Source: an uncultured Lachnospiraceae bacterium (GTDB taxonomy: Bacteria; Bacillota; Clostridia; Lachnospirales; Lachnospiraceae). From it: a DNA stretch of 32,645 nt. This document shows, piece after piece, positions 24,701 to 32,420 of this stretch. A program made the translations under genes and the position numbers. The stretch is taken from contig CAJUKV010000038.1 in NCBI GenBank assembly GCA_910587305.1, positions 1 through 32,645 of the forward strand. The letters run 5' to 3'. The notes under the pieces are model-generated. The model saw only the letters and a program-made list of their open reading frames with translations, was not told where the DNA came from and made no database searches. Numbering within the stretch: the first letter of the stretch is position 1; each line of letters opens with the position of its first letter.

Positions 24701-25263
24701 ACAGCCTGGGTCAAAAGTTCTAAAGTTTCCTCCGTGGTAATAAAGCGCTCCTGTATATAAGATACAAACCCCTGATAAATAACTTCCAAATCCTTCAGCT
24801 TATAATACAGCGCTCCCCGTCCTTTTGCAAACTCCGCTAACGCTCCCACTCCCGAAGCGCTGATGCCATACTGCATAAACTCCGAAATGGCGGATTTTAT
24901 CTCATGGATATACCCAATTTTGTTTAAATTTTTCCCGATAACAGGCATTTGTTCCGAAAGCTGCGCCGCCACCTTGCGCAACACAAGGCTTTTTCCCGTA
25001 TCGTCCAAAACCGGTTTGTTTCCGTACCCGGTTTCCTCGAAAATACGATGGGCCAGACGTCCAAAGCTGAGCACATCAATGTTCATAATTCCACCGCATC
25101 CACTGGCGTTTACCAAATCCACCTGTGTCTGCATGGTAAACTGGTCCGGCACCAGAAATAAAAAATTGCAGGCAGGTTTTTCCCCTGCCCACTTAACAAT
25201 GTCCTCATGGAGCCGTCTGCTTTTTCCGGCACCCGAACCGCCAAAATAAAACTGTAATCCCAT
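21781..25263 (-). CDS. addB: ATP-dependent helicase/nuclease subunit B (AddB)
   Basis: A 1160-residue AddB. It has the N-terminal Walker A GGSGAGKSRRLHEDI, a degenerate helicase core, and a C-terminal nuclease (GRIDRIDT, KVIDYKSGG, GLQLQLVVYM). The four cysteines of the AddB iron-sulfur staple are present: one in RYAACAYSHFLQYGL before the nuclease, and three in SCTYCAYKGVC near the C-terminus. AddB recognises Chi and degrades one strand while AddA degrades the other. It begins 39 nt after the HAD phosphatase gene, so it may be read from the same promoter. The start is the ATG directly before GLQFYFGGSG. Confidence 0.96.
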   Translation of the reverse strand: MGLQFYFGGSGAGKSRRLHEDIVKWAGEKPACNFLFLVPDQFTMQTQVDLVNASGCGGIMNIDVLSFGRLAHRIFEETGYGNKPVLDDTGKSLVLRKVAAQLSEQMPVIGKNLNKIGYIHEIKSAISEFMQYGISASGVGALAEFAKGRGALYYKLKDLEVIYQGFVSYIQERFITTEETLELLTQAVGKSKIVRESVIVFDGFTGFTPIQYRLIQELLHLTKRVIVSITIDIRENPFRAGAEQELFFLSKKTVGDLCGLAKEAGVERTDDIFIRQSPLPRFKNNEEMAHLEKQLFRYPIQPYVKKGGDSIHMMEALNPAKEVRKVCIQIKRLVLEEGYSYRDIAIVAGDLETYADYFEREGLIYDIPIFLDRTRGLLLNPLIEYIRSAIKIVLSDFSYESVFHFLRCGLADFTQEEVDRLENYVLALGIRGKKRWGQMFVRKAKKTGAMEKQGAQEDGETALLEEINATRTGFMEQMKPLLEKKKTAGELVRMLYDFIVNGKIQEKLSAYERFFTENGERERAREYAQVYRLVMELLEQIVELLDEEPMSLKEFADILDAGFSEIEVGTIPGSVDRIVVGDMERSRLKQVKVLFFLGVNDGNIPKGSTKGGIISDLDREFLQQSEFELAPTPRQKMYIQRLYLYMNMTKPSDRLYLSFSKMNSQGKSIRPSYLIDMLRKLFPQVQIEKSDMTQTPFAQIVGKKDGLTLLSEEIREYAAGREGALNRRELECLYHFYAMDERYGNYVGKLTEAAFARYEHKPLAKAVAQALYGKMLENSVSRLERYAACAYSHFLQYGLTLREREEFSFEQADLGNIFHEVLEAFAGKLAKNNLTWFDFPKEEGERLLWEALEAVTASYGETILYSSARYEYMVERMYRILKRTIHTLKSQLQEGDFVPAAFELSFSRAEALEAVDFSLSEEEKMRLRGRIDRIDTCEDEEHVYVKVIDYKSGGRKFDLAALYYGLQLQLVVYMNVAVEIEKKNHPDKEIVPAALLYYHVDDPLVKAETVLPEEELGREILKQLRTTGIVNDSEKVVSLLDKNFTDKSLVIPVERKKDGGFSLRSSTISGGDYETISQFVTHKIRQFGKQILEGNIEMNPCKQGIRESCTYCAYKGVCEFEEKLPGCNVRNLPSLPDDFLLEKMREEMQENTQENMHKKI

Positions 25264-25302
25264 AACTGGTTCCTCACTTCATATCCTTTTCTTTACTTTT
25301 CT

Positions 25303-26112
25303 TTATAAAAAAGGAATCATTTCTTTTACGGAGGAAAAAATCAGATCCGGTTTCACCTCCGACTCTTCCACATCCTTCATCCCCGCTTCCCCGCTGAGCA
25401 CTAAAATTCCCGTGTAGCCATTGTTCACCCCTGCCGCCACATCCGTATAGAGCCGATCCCCCACCATAGCGGTCTCGCTCTTTGAAACCCCTGCCCGCTG
25501 TGCCAGATAATCCATAATATGGCCGTTTGGCTTTCCAATCACGTGATCGGGGTAGCGGAAGGCGGACGCATGAATAAAAGCATGGATTGCCCCCGCATCC
25601 GGGACAAAGCCTGTTTCCGTAGGACAGTTATAGTCAGGATGGGTTGATATGTAAGGCAGCCCCTCTCTCACAAAATCGCATACCCTGCACATCTTTGCAT
25701 AAGTAAGGGAGGTATCAAATCCAACCACTACCATCTCAGGCTCCTTTTCATCCAGCTTAATGCCCGCCTCCAAAAATTCTTCCTGCAAAAGTTCATTTCC
25801 CAATAAATAGACTCTTTTTCCCGGAAAATTCTTTTTTAAATAGGCAATCGTCGCCTCCCCGGAGGTCACGATTTTGTCAGTCCCTACGGAAAGCCCCATC
25901 CTTCCAAGCTTTTCCACATAAGCCTGCGGATTTTTGGAGGAATTGTTGGTCAAAAACACGTACTTTTTCCCTGCATCCTCCAGCGCCTTCAAAAAATCCC
26001 TGGCCCCGTCAATCCACCGTTCCCCCAGATAAACCGTCCCGTCCATATCCAGAGCAAAACAATTGATTCCCTTAAGCAGGCCCTTATCATCCGCATCAAC
26101 CATATGTATCAT
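25303..26112 (-). CDS. HAD-superfamily sugar-phosphatase, NagD-like
   Basis: A 269-residue HAD-IIA hydrolase. Motif I is LDMDGTVYLG with the nucleophile and acid-base aspartates at residues 22 and 24; motif II is TNNSS; the lysine is in GKPNGHIMDYL; motif IV is MVGDRLYTDVAAG. The cap insertion lies between motifs II and III, as in NagD and p-nitrophenyl phosphatases. Such enzymes dephosphorylate sugar phosphates or nucleotides; the substrate cannot be fixed here. The ATG at 26112 has GGAGAG 10 nt upstream. It lies 114 nt after pepP and 39 nt before addB; the genes may be an operon without functional relation. Confidence 0.9.
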   Translation of the reverse strand: MIHMVDADDKGLLKGINCFALDMDGTVYLGERWIDGARDFLKALEDAGKKYVFLTNNSSKNPQAYVEKLGRMGLSVGTDKIVTSGEATIAYLKKNFPGKRVYLLGNELLQEEFLEAGIKLDEKEPEMVVVGFDTSLTYAKMCRVCDFVREGLPYISTHPDYNCPTETGFVPDAGAIHAFIHASAFRYPDHVIGKPNGHIMDYLAQRAGVSKSETAMVGDRLYTDVAAGVNNGYTGILVLSGEAGMKDVEESEVKPDLIFSSVKEMIPFL

Positions 26113-26226
26113 CAAAGTTTCTCTCCTTCTATCTTATGCATAACCTTCCTAATACAAACCATCCGGCAAGCCATTACCTCTTCAAACTCACAGCCTACCT
26201 GAATATTCTCGTAACCTCCCGGCCCA

Positions 26227-28026
26227 CTACCTTACAGGCGCCGTAACCCCCTTAAGCCAATCAAGCATCTCCCCCTCAAAATAAGGCGCCAGCTTCTCAT
26301 ACACCTCTTTGTGATAACCGTTCAGTCTCTCCTTATCTTTCTCATCCAGCATGGAAATCTCCACTCCCTCAAGGTCAATGGGCACATAGGTCAAATCCTC
26401 AAAATACATAAACTGCCCATAATCATTTTTCTCCCCTTTACGGCACAGAAGCTCGTTTTCCGTCCTGACTCCATGACTTCCTTCTATATAAATACCGGGC
26501 TCATCTGTGGTGACCATGCCTTCTTCAAGCACCGCGCTGTTTAAATGTTCTCCCTGCATCTTCCACCTGAAACTGTTCGGCCCCTCATGCACGTTCAAAA
26601 GATAACCTACCCCGTGCCCCGTGCCGTGCTTATAATCAAGGCCACGCTCCCAGAACACCTCTCTTGCCCGGATGTCCAGATTGATGCCCCTGCACCCATA
26701 GAGGAATTTCGTCGCACGCAAATTAAGCATGGCTTTTAACACCAGCGTAAAGTGCTCTTTCATTTCCCTGGTCAGTCCGCCAAGTGCAAACGTCCTTGTA
26801 ATATCCGTAGAGCCTTCCGGGTAATGGCCGCCGCTGTCCACCATCAAAAATCCTTCCGGCAGGATTTCGGCGCAGGCATCCTCCTTTGCGCTGTAGTGCA
26901 CAATCGCCCCGTTTGCTCCATAGGCGCAGATTGTACTAAAGCTGGGCTCTATAAAATGCTCATTTTCCCTTCGCAGCTTTTCCAGATATTCGGCCGCGCT
27001 TACCTCTGTCATGGGAATCTTCCCGACATTTCTCTTAAGCCAATACATGAAACGGGTTACGGCAATGGCGTCCATTAAATGCGCTTTGCGCAAATTTTCC
27101 ATCTCAACCTGATTTTTCACCGCCTTCATGGCCGACGTGGGATTGTCCTTATCTACCACCTCCACATCCTCCGAAAGCTCCTTCAGCAGCCTGCAGCTGA
27201 CGCGCTCTTTGCAAAGCAGCGCCTTCTCCCCGTGAATTTCCGGTATGTAAGAATAAAATTCATCATAGGGGCGAAGGGAAACCCCATTTTCCTCAAGATA
27301 TTTCCTCAATTCCTCTGTCCAGATTCCATCCTCTTTTCCTTCTGCAAAAAGAAATACCTTCTCCATGGTCATCACGATATAGGATAATACCACGGGACAG
27401 CTTTCCACATCGTTGCCCCGGATATTTAACAGCCATGCTATGTCATCTAAAGATGTTAAAATATGTATGCTGCAGTCTTCCTCCTTCATCTTTTCCCTCA
27501 CCCGCGCGATTTTGGAAGAAGCGCTCTCGCCGCTGTAGCATTCCTTGAGCACAAACACCGGATGATGGGAAAGGGCCGGACGCTCCTTCCAGATCTTATC
27601 CGAAAGATCCTTATCCCAAATCATTTTTCCATTCTTTTTGCTTAAAATTTCCTCATATTTCTTTGCCGATTCCGCCTTCACCACGCGGCCGTCAAATCCA
27701 AGGCACTCGCCCTCCTTTAAAACCTGCTCCAGATACTCCTCTATCGTAGGCACCCCCGGCTCTTCCATTTTCATCAGACGAATATCGCTGCCTTCCAGCT
27801 CTTTTTCCGCCTGTATAAAATACCTGCCGTCCGTAAAAAGCGCAGCCTCATTCCCGGAAACCACCAACGTCCCCGCAGAACCCGTAAACCCGCTAAAATA
27901 TTTTCTCACCTGAAAAAAGCCGCTGACATATTCACTGTCGTGATAATCCGATGTGGGTATCAGATAACAGTCTATACCGGCTGCTTTCATACTTTCTCTT
28001 AATTTCCCAATTCTCTCCCGTACCAT
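26227..28026 (-). CDS. Xaa-Pro aminopeptidase, M24 family (aminopeptidase P)
   Basis: A 599-residue cytosolic aminopeptidase P of the long three-domain form: two creatinase-type N-terminal domains, the pita-bread M24 domain, and a short C-terminal extension. Metal ligands are seen in MVDSGGHY, GSTDITRTFA, the HGVGYLLNVHEG region, DEPGIYIEGS and GVRTENELL. The start at 28026 (MVRERIGKLRESM) has GGAGAG in front and fits the family length. A longer frame adds 20 residues reading NKAKVNLVHLAEM, which is translated repeat leader and not protein. A promoter 420 bp upstream implies that a whole hairpin array is transcribed as its leader. Confidence 0.93.
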   Translation of the reverse strand: MVRERIGKLRESMKAAGIDCYLIPTSDYHDSEYVSGFFQVRKYFSGFTGSAGTLVVSGNEAALFTDGRYFIQAEKELEGSDIRLMKMEEPGVPTIEEYLEQVLKEGECLGFDGRVVKAESAKKYEEILSKKNGKMIWDKDLSDKIWKERPALSHHPVFVLKECYSGESASSKIARVREKMKEEDCSIHILTSLDDIAWLLNIRGNDVESCPVVLSYIVMTMEKVFLFAEGKEDGIWTEELRKYLEENGVSLRPYDEFYSYIPEIHGEKALLCKERVSCRLLKELSEDVEVVDKDNPTSAMKAVKNQVEMENLRKAHLMDAIAVTRFMYWLKRNVGKIPMTEVSAAEYLEKLRRENEHFIEPSFSTICAYGANGAIVHYSAKEDACAEILPEGFLMVDSGGHYPEGSTDITRTFALGGLTREMKEHFTLVLKAMLNLRATKFLYGCRGINLDIRAREVFWERGLDYKHGTGHGVGYLLNVHEGPNSFRWKMQGEHLNSAVLEEGMVTTDEPGIYIEGSHGVRTENELLCRKGEKNDYGQFMYFEDLTYVPIDLEGVEISMLDEKDKERLNGYHKEVYEKLAPYFEGEMLDWLKGVTAPVR

Positions 28027-28040
28027 ACTTCTCTCCATTT

Positions 28041-28288
28041 CCGCAAGGTGAACCAAGTTCACCTTTGCTTTATTTGCGCATACCAAGTTTGTGGATGCAG
28101 TGCGGACACAAACTTGTGAGTGAAGGATTGAAAATCTTTCACTCTTCCCGACATGCCGCTTTGCGGCACAAACAATACATGAATTATTTCAGAAGAATCG
28201 CCCAAGGCGATTCTTCGAGAGATGACTTAGATTTTCTTAGGCGGCGTCCTTTGACGCCTTAGAAAATCTTCATCTCTTCTTCACACTT
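28041..28288 (+). repeat. Long-form hairpin leader array, copy F (pepP leader)
   Basis: Six hairpins in a row between the pepP ribosome site and 28288: AGGTGAAC/GTTCACCT (28046-28064); AAGTTTGTG/CACAAACTT (28085-28115); GAGTGAA/TTCACTC (28118-28144); TGCCGC/GCGGCA (28154-28168); GAAGAATCGCC/GGCGATTCTTC (28192-28216); and a nested outer GAGATGA/TCATCTC stem enclosing TTCTTAGGCG/CGCCTTAGAA (28219-28276). The last three correspond to the short-form repeat, but most outer stem sequence differs while pairing is kept. Confidence 0.88.
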
Positions 28289-28444
28289 TCCTCCATTTTT
28301 GCCAAAAAAACGCTCCTGGGCCCTTTTGTCCCCCTGTATTTGCCGTCCCCAAATTATATACGAAAACGAATACGCCGGACGTAAATATTTCACTGCCTTT
28401 CGGAAATTTTAAGATCACCCGTACATCTTTGAAACCCACTTCAC

Positions 28445-28473
28445 ATTATACGCATAAAAAGCCAAAAGGACAA
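28445..28473 (-). promoter_or_regulatory. Predicted sigma-A promoter of pepP
   Basis: TTGTCC, a 17-nt spacer and TATAAT on the minus strand. It would give a leader of about 410 nt that contains all of repeat array F. The rest of the 28289-28579 gap shows a second TATAAT-like site (near 28358-28363) without a good -35 and the palindrome at 28514-28547. Confidence 0.7.
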
Positions 28474-28513
28474 CCGGCCTGGCAAAATGAATTTTAAAAA
28501 TTTTGAAATTATA

Positions 28514-28547
28514 TTACTATTCACGGCCTGAAGGCCGCTCATAGTAA
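28514..28547 (-). terminator. Palindrome after spoVAE, GTAACTAT-type
   Basis: TTACTAT and ATAGTAA arms enclose CGGCC-TGAA-GGCCG. It follows the spoVAE stop by 32 nt and may terminate or protect its transcript; no U-tract. A related palindrome lies at 29878-29908 and a half copy (GTTACTATTCACGG) at 14471-14484. Confidence 0.5.
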
Positions 28548-28579
28548 CAAATTATGATAACAAGAAACTTTTTTATAAT

Positions 28580-28936
28580 TTATTTCTTCATTTTCGGATT
28601 AAACACAAGGCTTGCCAGATATCCAAAAATAAGCGCCGCCGCGCATCCTACCGCTCCCGCCTTAAATCCGCCGGAAAAAAGCCCCATGAATCCCTGCTCG
28701 TCCACTGCTTCCTTTACTCCCTTCATCAGCACGTTGCCAAATCCTAAAAGCGGCACGCTTGCCCCTGCACCTGCAAACTCCACAAAGGGCTGATACCAGC
28801 CCACCGCGCTGATGAAAGCCCCAAGACATACCAAAAACACCATGATTCTGCCCGGCATCATCTTTGTCTTTTCCATCAATATCTGCACCAGCGCGCATAT
28901 CAGCCCGCCTACCCAAAACGCGTTAAAATAATCCAT
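28580..28936 (-). CDS. spoVAE: Stage V sporulation protein AE (SpoVAE)
   Basis: A 118-residue membrane protein of the SpoVAE (SpoVAEb) family, part of the inner spore membrane channel that moves dipicolinic acid into the forespore and out at germination. Recognised by the conserved order of ICALVQILMEKTKMMPGRIM, WYQPFVEFAGAGASVPLLGFG and GGFKAGAVGCAAALIFGYL, and by its length. The start at 28936 is preceded by AAGGAAATAAAAAGG. It is isolated from spoVAC and spoVAD, which normally precede it; in this window the upstream gene is a metallo-hydrolase. Expression in the forespore under sigma-G would be expected, but no convincing sigma-G promoter was seen. Confidence 0.88.
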   Translation of the reverse strand: MDYFNAFWVGGLICALVQILMEKTKMMPGRIMVFLVCLGAFISAVGWYQPFVEFAGAGASVPLLGFGNVLMKGVKEAVDEQGFMGLFSGGFKAGAVGCAAALIFGYLASLVFNPKMKK

Positions 28937-28941
28937 CCTTT

Positions 28942-29019
28942 TTATTTCCTTCCCAGAGGTATCTTTAAAATCATTCCTGCCGTCAGCCCGTCCCGCAATG
29001 TGCAGTTCAGGCCGAATAG
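28942..29019 (-). pseudogene. Possible remnant of a LysM-like C-terminus before spoVAE
   Basis: Between the metallo-hydrolase and spoVAE, in a frame different from spoVAE, 25 codons end RDGLTAGMILKIPLGRK and stop 5 nt before the spoVAE start. GMILKIP resembles the end of a LysM domain. A stop codon lies directly upstream, and a second frame before it reads HKSIRAYLKNCDYSA, so a frameshifted relic is possible. It is too short to be certain; it could also be chance. Confidence 0.25.
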
Positions 29020-29071
29020 TCACAATTTTTCAGGTACGCTCTAATGCTTTTATGGATTATTATGCGTCCTT

Positions 29072-29788
29072 TTACATGGAAATATGCGGCGTGTTTTCAA
29101 TCCTCCCGGCAAATTTTTGTCCGATTTTTGTTTTTTTATAACGCTCTATCACATCATATTCCTCCCACATATGCATGGGAAAAACCCTCTCGGCGTCCAC
29201 CTTCTCTAAGAAATAATCCATCCCATAGCCATAGCCTTCCTTCAGCCTGGGATCTAAGGGCACAAACGCAATGTCAAAATGCCTTCCGGCAATTTTGTCA
29301 ATTTCCCTTTTATAATCTTTTTCCATTCTATCGTTGCCGCTTTTTGACTCCTCCGGCCAATACCAGTTATTTAAATCTCCTCCATGATAAATGGATGTCC
29401 CTTCCGCCGAAACCAAAAACGCAACGCCCTCATCTGTCGAGCGAAGAGTCTCCACTTTTAGATCTTCTTCTTTATTTTCGTACGCCTCGCCGCCCCCCAT
29501 TCGTTCCATTCTTTTTAAAATATCCGTACAAATTCCTTTTCTTGCCAGATATTTTTCATTTAGTCTGATATCCTTTCCCACAAAAAAACGCGCGTCCTTT
29601 GACATTTTTGCCGCCCATTCAAAGACGGAAAGCTGAAAATGGTCGGGATGCTTGTGGCTGGCAAACACAAAAAGGTTTTTCCCCTTTATACAAGACGGCA
29701 GTTTTCCTTTATAATAGTCGAAAATCAGGATGCAATTGTCAAGTTCCACCATAAAGCCGCTGTGGTAAAAGTAAGTTACCCTGACCAT
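29072..29788 (-). CDS. Metallo-beta-lactamase-fold hydrolase
   Basis: A 238-residue protein of the metallo-beta-lactamase fold. The zinc motif is SHKHPDHF (HxHxDH-like, with Lys between: H-K-H-P-D-H), near residues 44-51. Further ligands are in IYHGGDLNNWYW (His/Asp) and VFPMHMWEEY (final His). The start (MVRVTYFYHSGFMVEL) is typical of the UlaG-like or YtnP-distant single-domain group that has no added domains. GGAGG lies 7 nt ahead. The substrate is unknown. It is followed by spoVAE but a functional link is not evident. Confidence 0.85.
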   Translation of the reverse strand: MVRVTYFYHSGFMVELDNCILIFDYYKGKLPSCIKGKNLFVFASHKHPDHFQLSVFEWAAKMSKDARFFVGKDIRLNEKYLARKGICTDILKRMERMGGGEAYENKEEDLKVETLRSTDEGVAFLVSAEGTSIYHGGDLNNWYWPEESKSGNDRMEKDYKREIDKIAGRHFDIAFVPLDPRLKEGYGYGMDYFLEKVDAERVFPMHMWEEYDVIERYKKTKIGQKFAGRIENTPHISM

Positions 29789-29877
29789 CTTTGTTCCTCC
29801 TACGGTTTAATGTCAAAAATGAAAATGATTTTACTTGTTTCAGTCAATATTTCCATTGCCCTTTCAGCACGTTTCCG

Positions 29878-30112
29878 GTAACTATTCAGCCTACGGCTTC
29901 ATAGTTACTGAATACGGCCATTAAAAGTTCGCCTACGGCGAAGGGCCGTATCCACTCTCGGCGGAATATATGCGTTCTCACGGACTTTGCAGCAAGTGCA
30001 AAGTCCTGGGCTGAACTGTTACACGTTTTCAATACCTTTCCACGCAAAAAGCGCAATGAAACTTGCGCACCGCAAAGCCGGCGGCAGTTCGGCCTTTGGC
30101 CAAACTGCCGCC
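29878..30112. repeat. Cluster of five hairpins between the GH31 gene and the MBL-fold gene
   Basis: This fills most of a 338-nt gap. In order: GTAACTAT/ATAGTTAC enclosing GCC-TAC-GGC (29878-29908); ATACGGCC/GGCCGTAT enclosing TTCGCC-TAC-GGCGAA (29912-29951); GGACTTTGCA/TGCAAAGTCC (29982-30006); GCGCAA/TTGCGC (30051-30068); and GGCGGCAGTT/AACTGCCGCC enclosing GGCC-TTT-GGCC (30080-30112). The last, 14 nt past the glucosidase stop, may end that transcript although no U-tract follows. Confidence 0.8.
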
Positions 30113-30126
30113 AAAATCGGCCGCGA

Positions 30127-32406
30127 TTATTTTTGCTCCCCCACAGCCATTCTCACTTCTACCTTTCCATACTCCCGGTAGCCCTCGTGCTGCTTTTCGA
30201 TTTCCACCTTTCCATCCAGGTTGTGAATCTTATAAACGTTAAATTCACCCTTCCGATATCCGAAGTCCTCTCCATTGTCCTGATAATGGGTATAGGTTCC
30301 TTCTCCCGGATAAACCTTTAAAATCAGCAGATCATCCTTATCCTCTCCCACATGCATCCTTACCGGATATTTGGGAATGACTGCCCCGGCCTTCACATAA
30401 ACGGGACACACATCAAGGGGCGCTTTTCTGACAAAGGAACGATTTCCTTCGATTCTTTCCCCTGTCCAATAATCATACCAGACGCCCCCGGGCAGATAAA
30501 CCAGCTTCTCCCTTGCTCCCTGCTCCACCACCGGCGCAACTAAAATCCGATCCCCAAGCATAAATTCATCGTTCCTGTTTTTCACATTCTCGTCTCTGTC
30601 ATATTCCAGAACAAGGGGACGCATGATGGGCATTCCGCTCATTTCACACTCATACATTAAATCATAAATATAAGGAAGCAGCTCATAGCGCAGGTTAATA
30701 TATTTTCTGCTGATCGAGAGAACTTCCCCGCCAAACTGCCATGGCTCCTGCACCCTGCATCCCTTTGCGCAGTGGTCACGGAAAAATGGGGAAAAGCATC
30801 CCACCTGTATCCACCTTGCAAACAGCTCCGGCGTGCAGTCGCTGCCAAAACCGCCCACATCTGTCCCTGCAAAGCTCATGCCGGAAAGTCCCAGGTTACA
30901 CAGCTGCGGAATCGCCATGCGTAAATGGGCCCAGATGCTGTGGTTATCCCCTGTCCAGCCGGTGGTATATTTCTGAGAACCGCCGTAGCAAGCCCTGCTG
31001 ATGACAAAGGGACGCTTGCCGGTAAGCTCTTTCCACCCCTCATAGGTTGCTTTTGACATGTTGTGGCCATAGATATTATGCATCTGTGAGTGAGGCGCAG
31101 GCATATCCTCATCCGTAAAAACAATGTCGTCAGGCAACGGGCCTTTAAAGCTTGCGGGCTCGTTCATATCGTTCCACACGCCGGCAACCCCTAAGTCAAC
31201 CAGATACTTTTGCTTTTCTCCCCACCATTTGCGCACCTTAGGACTGCCAAAATCAGGAAATACCGCATCTCCCGGCCACACTTCGTTTACATAAATCTCC
31301 CCCTCAGGGGTCTTTGCAAAATAGCCGTTCTCCACACCTTCTTCGTATACATAGTAGCCGTCTTCCACCTTTACGCCCGGATCAATGATGGTGACAGACT
31401 TAATTCCCATATCCTTGAAATCGGAAATAACCTTTCCTCCGTCCTTATAATTTTCCTTGTTCCAGGTAAACACTTTGAAATGATCCATATAGTCAATGTC
31501 AAAATGAATACAGTCGCAGGGCAGCTCATGGTCTTTCATCCCCTGGGCTACGGCCCGGATTTCCTCCTCCGTATCATATCCCCATCTGGACTGATGGAAT
31601 CCCAGCGTCCAAAGCTGCTGCATAGGCGCCCGCCCGGTAAGCAGGGTATAATCCGCCACCACATCCTTAAGCGACTCTCCCGCCATAAAGTAATAGTCCA
31701 GATTGCCTTCCTCTGCGCCAAGCACATAATAATCCCCGCCTTCTTTTCCCAAATCAAAATAGGTCTTACTATGGTTGTCAAAGAAAATTCCATATGCGCC
31801 TTTTTCCTTTAACACCAGCATAAAAGGGATGCTCTTATATAACGCCTTAAAATTGTCCTCGTGGGGATTTGGATTGTCCGTGTTCCACATTTCATAGGCA
31901 TAATGCCTTTTGTTTAAAAAGCCGGTTTTATCCCCAAGTCCGTAAATACAGTCCGCATCCTCCAAAGCCCTGACTTCCTGTATCGGATAATTGCCAAGCA
32001 TACTTCCCGAAACCGCATGTCCCTCCTTTGCCAAAAAGGCAAGCAAAGCGGCGTTCAGTGCGGTATTCTTCTTCCTCTCTCCCCTGTAGGCAAGACTTAA
32101 GGGGGCTCCCTCCTTATCATAAAAATCCACATGGAAATTATCGCTGACTATTACGGTCACTTTTGAAGTCTTAATTATGACGCCCGATTCATCCTGTGAC
32201 ACGCTTTCCGGTTTTCCGGTTTCGGGTGTCGTTTCCTCCCATTCAATGGCCCTGGAACGATGACCTAAACCGGTGTAATCCACAAACACATTTATAATAC
32301 TGTCAGTGACTAACTCCACACAGGGCTCTTTTCCTTCCTCAGCGCCCTCATATTGGAAGTAAACTTTGTTATCTTCTACACGATATCCTTTTAATTTTTC
32401 AAACAT
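30127..32406 (-). CDS. Glycoside hydrolase family 31 alpha-glucosidase
   Basis: A 759-residue GH31 enzyme that releases glucose (or a related sugar) from alpha-linked oligosaccharides. The catalytic nucleophile is Asp413 in GVWNDMNEPASF, and the acid/base is Asp487 in TTGWTGDNHSIW. An N-terminal beta-sandwich (about 1-240), the TIM barrel (about 260-600) and C-terminal beta domains are in the usual order; HQSRWGY and GTDVGGFG are further family motifs. There is no signal peptide, so it should act in the cytoplasm. The start at 32406 (MFEKLKGYR) is preceded by GAGGGAAAAT. The open frame runs 72 codons further through the repeat leader, giving a false N-terminus with NKAKVNFVHLAEM. Specificity among GH31 activities is not determined. 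Confidence 0.94.
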   Translation of the reverse strand: MFEKLKGYRVEDNKVYFQYEGAEEGKEPCVELVTDSIINVFVDYTGLGHRSRAIEWEETTPETGKPESVSQDESGVIIKTSKVTVIVSDNFHVDFYDKEGAPLSLAYRGERKKNTALNAALLAFLAKEGHAVSGSMLGNYPIQEVRALEDADCIYGLGDKTGFLNKRHYAYEMWNTDNPNPHEDNFKALYKSIPFMLVLKEKGAYGIFFDNHSKTYFDLGKEGGDYYVLGAEEGNLDYYFMAGESLKDVVADYTLLTGRAPMQQLWTLGFHQSRWGYDTEEEIRAVAQGMKDHELPCDCIHFDIDYMDHFKVFTWNKENYKDGGKVISDFKDMGIKSVTIIDPGVKVEDGYYVYEEGVENGYFAKTPEGEIYVNEVWPGDAVFPDFGSPKVRKWWGEKQKYLVDLGVAGVWNDMNEPASFKGPLPDDIVFTDEDMPAPHSQMHNIYGHNMSKATYEGWKELTGKRPFVISRACYGGSQKYTTGWTGDNHSIWAHLRMAIPQLCNLGLSGMSFAGTDVGGFGSDCTPELFARWIQVGCFSPFFRDHCAKGCRVQEPWQFGGEVLSISRKYINLRYELLPYIYDLMYECEMSGMPIMRPLVLEYDRDENVKNRNDEFMLGDRILVAPVVEQGAREKLVYLPGGVWYDYWTGERIEGNRSFVRKAPLDVCPVYVKAGAVIPKYPVRMHVGEDKDDLLILKVYPGEGTYTHYQDNGEDFGYRKGEFNVYKIHNLDGKVEIEKQHEGYREYGKVEVRMAVGEQK

Positions 32407-32420
32407 ATTTTCCCTCATTT

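Noticed and set aside
31210..31812. 200-residue plus-strand open frame opposite the GH31 gene
   Set aside because: Lies entirely within the GH31 catalytic region in antisense and has no ribosome site.
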